A stretch of DNA of 64,000 nt from Clavibacter michiganensis (GTDB taxonomy: Bacteria > Actinomycetota > Actinomycetes > Actinomycetales > Microbacteriaceae), in NCBI RefSeq assembly GCF_016907085.1, contig NZ_JAFBBJ010000001.1, positions 2,790,001 through 2,854,000 of the forward strand, written 5' to 3'. The stretch's first letter is position 1. The number at the start of each line of letters is the position of its first letter. The notes beneath the pieces are model-generated. The model made no database searches. It was not told where the DNA came from and saw only the letters and a program-made list of their open reading frames with translations. This document shows, in pieces, positions 61,532-64,000 of this stretch. A program made the translations under genes and the position numbers.

Positions 61532-61714
61532 GCGCCGAGCCTATGGCGGGATCGTGCGTGGGACCCGGCCCCCACGCGCGGAATCCGCGTGGCCACCGGG
61601 TGAACGGGCGTGATCCGCGTGCCAGGCTGTCCGGAAGGCGTCCCCTCGGGGCTCTGGGACATCGTCCGCCTCCACGACCGCGCCACCCGGCGCGCCGCAC
61701 GAAGCAGGAGCACC

Positions 61715-62557
61715 ATGCCCTCCACCCTCTCCCGATCCTCGGACACGACCGCCGGCCGCACGCCCGTCGCGAAGCGCGTGCTCATGTGCCGGCCGGACCA
61801 CTTCGACGTGGTCTACAAGATCAACCCGTGGATGGATCCCGCCGTCCCGACCGACACCTCGCTCGCCGTCCGCCAATGGCAGACGCTCTACGACGCGTAC
61901 GTGGGCCTCGGCTTCCAGGTCGACCTCATCGAGGGGATCGCCGGCCTGCCCGACATGGTCTACGCGGCCAACGGCGGCTTCACGCTCGACGGCATCGCGT
62001 ACGGCGCGGCCTTCCAGCACCCGGAGCGCCAGCCCGAGGGCCCCGCGTACATGGACTGGTTCCGCGAGGCGGGCTTCGACGTGCGCGTGCCCGAGCAGGT
62101 CAACGAGGGCGAGGGCGACATCCTGCTCGTCGGCGACACGATCCTCGCGGGCACGGGCTTCCGCAGCGACAGCACGAGCCACGCCGAGGTGGCCCGGATC
62201 TTCGACCGCGAGGTCGTGACCCTCCGCCTCGTGAACCCGTCGTTCTACCACCTGGACACCGCGATCGCCGTGCTCGACGACACGAACATCGCCTACCTCC
62301 CGAGCGCGTTCGACGCCGACAGCCTCGACGAGATCGAGCGCCGCTTCCCCGACGCGGTCGAGGTGAGCGAGCAGGACGCGTCTATCCTCGGCCTCAACTC
62401 CTACAGCGACGGCTACAACGTGGTCATCGCCGAGAAGGCCGTGGGCTTCGAGGCGTCGCTGCGGGAGCGCGGCTACAACCCCATCGGCGTCGACCTGTCC
62501 GAGCTGCTGCTCGGCGGCGGCGGCGTGAAGTGCTGCACGCTCGAGCTCCGGAAGTAG
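61715..62557 (+). CDS. dimethylargininase-family amidinohydrolase (possible arginine dihydrolase)
   Basis: A 280-residue enzyme of the guanidine-modifying superfamily. The catalytic cysteine is in GGVKCCTLELRK at the C-terminus (Cys273 or Cys274), and the histidine is in FYHLDTAIAVLDD. Many annotations call such proteins dimethylargininase (products citrulline and dimethylamine). Here the substrate loop reads MVYAANGG (Asn86) rather than the acidic version of DDAH, and the next gene consumes ornithine. Arginine dihydrolase activity (arginine to ornithine) is therefore a serious alternative. The start has a strong Shine-Dalgarno (AGGAG). Confidence 0.85.
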   Translation: MPSTLSRSSDTTAGRTPVAKRVLMCRPDHFDVVYKINPWMDPAVPTDTSLAVRQWQTLYDAYVGLGFQVDLIEGIAGLPDMVYAANGGFTLDGIAYGAAFQHPERQPEGPAYMDWFREAGFDVRVPEQVNEGEGDILLVGDTILAGTGFRSDSTSHAEVARIFDREVVTLRLVNPSFYHLDTAIAVLDDTNIAYLPSAFDADSLDEIERRFPDAVEVSEQDASILGLNSYSDGYNVVIAEKAVGFEASLRERGYNPIGVDLSELLLGGGGVKCCTLELRK

Positions 62558-62565
62558 GGATCGAC

Positions 62566-63810
62566 ATGACCGACACCATCGACCGCCCCGCCGCCTCCGA
62601 CGCCGGCGCCCTGGCCATCCACGCCGAGGAGGCGCACGCCGCGCACAACTACCACCCGCTGCCCGTCGTGGTCGCGTCCGGCCAGGGCGCCTGGGTGACC
62701 GACCTCGACGGCCGGCGCCTGCTCGACTGCCTCGCCGCGTACTCGGCCGTCAACTTCGGGCACTCGCACCCGGACCTCGTGCGGGCCGCGACCGAGCAGC
62801 TCGGGCGGATCACGCTCACGAGCCGCGCGTTCCACAACGACAAGCTGGGCCCGTTCGTCACGGCGCTCGCCGAGCTCGCCGGCAAGGACATGGTCCTGCC
62901 GATGAACACCGGCGCGGAGGCCGTGGAGTCGGGGATCAAGGTCGCGCGCGCCTGGGGCTACCGCGTGAAGGGCGTGGCCGCGGGACGGGCGAAGATCATC
63001 GTCATGGCCGGCAACTTCCACGGCCGCACCACCACCATCGTCAGCTTCAGCGACGACGAGGAGGCGCGCGCCGACTTCGGGCCGTTCACGCCCGGGTTCG
63101 TCACCGTCCCGTACGGCGACGCCGCGGCGCTCGAGGCCGCGATTGACGACGACACGGTCGCCGTGCTCGTGGAGCCGATCCAGGGCGAGGCCGGCATCGT
63201 CGTGCCGCCCGCGGGGTACCTCGCCGACGTGCGGCGGATCTGCACGCGCGAGCGGGTGCTGATGATCGCGGACGAGATCCAGTCGGGCCTCGGCCGCACG
63301 GGCGCGACCTTCGAGTGCGACAACTCCGCAGTCGTGCCGGACCTCTACCTCCTCGGCAAGGCGCTCGGCGGCGGCATCGTGCCCGTCTCGGCGGTCGTCG
63401 GGGACGCGGACGTGCTCGGCGTGATCCAGCCGGGGCAGCACGGATCCACGTTCGGCGGCAACCCGCTCGCCGCGGCGGTGGGCCACGCGGTCGTCGACAT
63501 GCTCGCGACGGGCGAGCCGCAGGAGCGCGCGCGTCGCCTCGGTGCCGTGCTGCACGCGCGGCTCGCGGATCTCGTGGGCCACGGCGTGCTCGCGGTGCGC
63601 GGCCGCGGCCTGTGGGCGGGCATCGACATCGACCCCGCGCTCGCGACGGGCCGCGCGGTGTGCGAGCGGCTCGCCGAGCGCGGCGTGCTCGCGAAGGACA
63701 CGCACGGCTCGACGATCCGCCTCGCGCCGCCCATCGTGGTGGAGGAGGAGGACCTCGTCTGGGCCGTCGGCCAGCTCGCCGAGGTGCTGACGGAGCTCGG
63801 GGCGCGCTGA
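62566..63810 (+). CDS. rocD: ornithine--oxo-acid transaminase
   Basis: A 414-residue class III PLP aminotransferase that converts ornithine to glutamate-gamma-semialdehyde. NFGHSHPDLV, MNTGAEAVESGIKVARAWGY and the PLP lysine in LLGKALGGGIVPVSAV (Lys265) are characteristic of RocD. It follows the hydrolase gene by eight bases. Its product, pyrroline-5-carboxylate, is the substrate of the second half of PutA. Confidence 0.94.
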   Translation: MTDTIDRPAASDAGALAIHAEEAHAAHNYHPLPVVVASGQGAWVTDLDGRRLLDCLAAYSAVNFGHSHPDLVRAATEQLGRITLTSRAFHNDKLGPFVTALAELAGKDMVLPMNTGAEAVESGIKVARAWGYRVKGVAAGRAKIIVMAGNFHGRTTTIVSFSDDEEARADFGPFTPGFVTVPYGDAAALEAAIDDDTVAVLVEPIQGEAGIVVPPAGYLADVRRICTRERVLMIADEIQSGLGRTGATFECDNSAVVPDLYLLGKALGGGIVPVSAVVGDADVLGVIQPGQHGSTFGGNPLAAAVGHAVVDMLATGEPQERARRLGAVLHARLADLVGHGVLAVRGRGLWAGIDIDPALATGRAVCERLAERGVLAKDTHGSTIRLAPPIVVEEEDLVWAVGQLAEVLTELGAR

Positions 63811-63827
63811 CCCGCGTCCGATCGATC

Positions 63828-63861
63828 CGCGCCCGGCCGTCCTACGACGCGGCCGGGCGCG
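63828..63861. terminator. terminator between rocD and the convergent EamA gene
   Basis: A perfect 12-bp stem (63828-63839 with 63850-63861) and a ten-base loop. The loop contains the EamA stop codon, so one arm encodes the C-terminus of that protein. Confidence 0.7.
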
Positions 63862-64000
63862 ATCGCGTCCGGGGGCCGTGCGGCGCACGGGGCGCGGCGG
63901 GGGCGCGCGTCGCGATGGCCACCCCCGCGGCGACGCACACGACCACGATCGCGCCGAGCTGGACGGGCGACAGCGACTCGCGCAAGATCACGCCGAGGAT
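63842..64000 (-). CDS. C-terminal end of an EamA-type (DMT) transporter, cut by the right edge
   Basis: The minus strand reads into the window in frame for 52 residues before a TAG at 63844-63842. The visible part begins ILGVILRESLSPVQLGAIVV and is the last membrane helix with the ESLSPxQxxG motif common to EamA family exporters, followed by an Arg/Pro/Ala-rich cytoplasmic tail. The substrate is unknown. Confidence 0.75.
   Translation of the reverse strand: MLGVILRESLSPVQLGAIVVVCVAAGVAIATRAPAAPRAPHGPRTRSRPAAS

Noticed and set aside
1-64000. CRISPR arrays, tRNA and rRNA genes, insertion sequences
   Set aside because: No spaced direct repeats, cloverleaf pattern, transposase motif or flanking inverted repeats with target duplications were found on reading both strands.

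Overview
The window is very GC-rich actinobacterial chromosome. Gene content and protein sequences look like a plant-associated member of Microbacteriaceae, most probably Clavibacter or a close relative. The pointers are the monoderm coproporphyrin-dependent heme pathway, secreted levansucrase, MptB-like mannosyltransferase, MDMPI-fold protein, abundant leaderless mRNAs and third codon positions that are almost always G or C. No tRNA, rRNA, CRISPR array, insertion sequence or prophage was seen. It reads as stable core chromosome with a few accessory cassettes.

Layout. 0-1.6 kb: start of an unknown gene at the left edge and a group 2 sigma factor. 1.6-6.3 kb: System II cytochrome c maturation (phosphatase, ResA, CcdA, ResB, CcsB). 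6.3-9.4 kb: menaquinone genes menC, menB, menE. 9.5-11.9 kb: small stress protein, membrane protein, NUDIX hydrolase and two tandem acetyltransferases running on from hemA. 12.0-25.8 kb: all nine enzymes from glutamyl-tRNA to heme b (hemA, hemE, hemY, hemQ, hemH, hemC, hemD, hemB, hemL), split by an envelope cassette at 16.1-19.4 kb. 25.8-35.3 kb: mostly single-gene units (nuclease, iron-regulated heme oxygenase-like protein, oxidoreductase, pfkA, DNA glycosylase, DsbA-like protein, epimerase, OhrR-like regulator). 35.3-38.9 kb: divergent membrane-anchored GH32 hydrolase and secreted GH68 levansucrase. 38.9-41.3 kb: candidate copper-handling cluster (membrane protein, YcnI, CopC). 41.4-48.0 kb: LysR regulator, putA, an acetyltransferase and a tandem pair of paralogous membrane proteins. 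48.0-53.6 kb: phosphonate uptake and breakdown operon behind a candidate PHO box. 53.6-59.4 kb: GntR regulator, Pls/PosA-type NRPS and M1 aminopeptidase as one coupled operon. 59.5-61.1 kb: small membrane protein and a RES-Xre toxin-antitoxin pair. 61.1-63.8 kb: Lrp regulator with an arginine-family hydrolase and ornithine aminotransferase. The right edge cuts an EamA transporter gene.

How the parts connect. Heme made at 12-26 kb would feed the cytochrome c machinery at 2-6 kb, and menaquinone supplies the same respiratory chain. The hydrolase-RocD pair at 62-63.8 kb can deliver pyrroline-5-carboxylate to the dehydrogenase half of PutA at 42-46 kb, which would give an arginine-to-glutamate route. 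The main points for a second look are: a large excess of the palindrome GGATCC (about 160 copies counted by eye); a heme oxygenase homologue whose proximal histidine is arginine, under a DtxR-type iron box; the PHO box on the phosphonate operon; the GntR-NRPS-aminopeptidase operon; the possible arginine dihydrolase; and at least 13 genes with a TANNNT -10 element placed 6-7 nt before the start codon.
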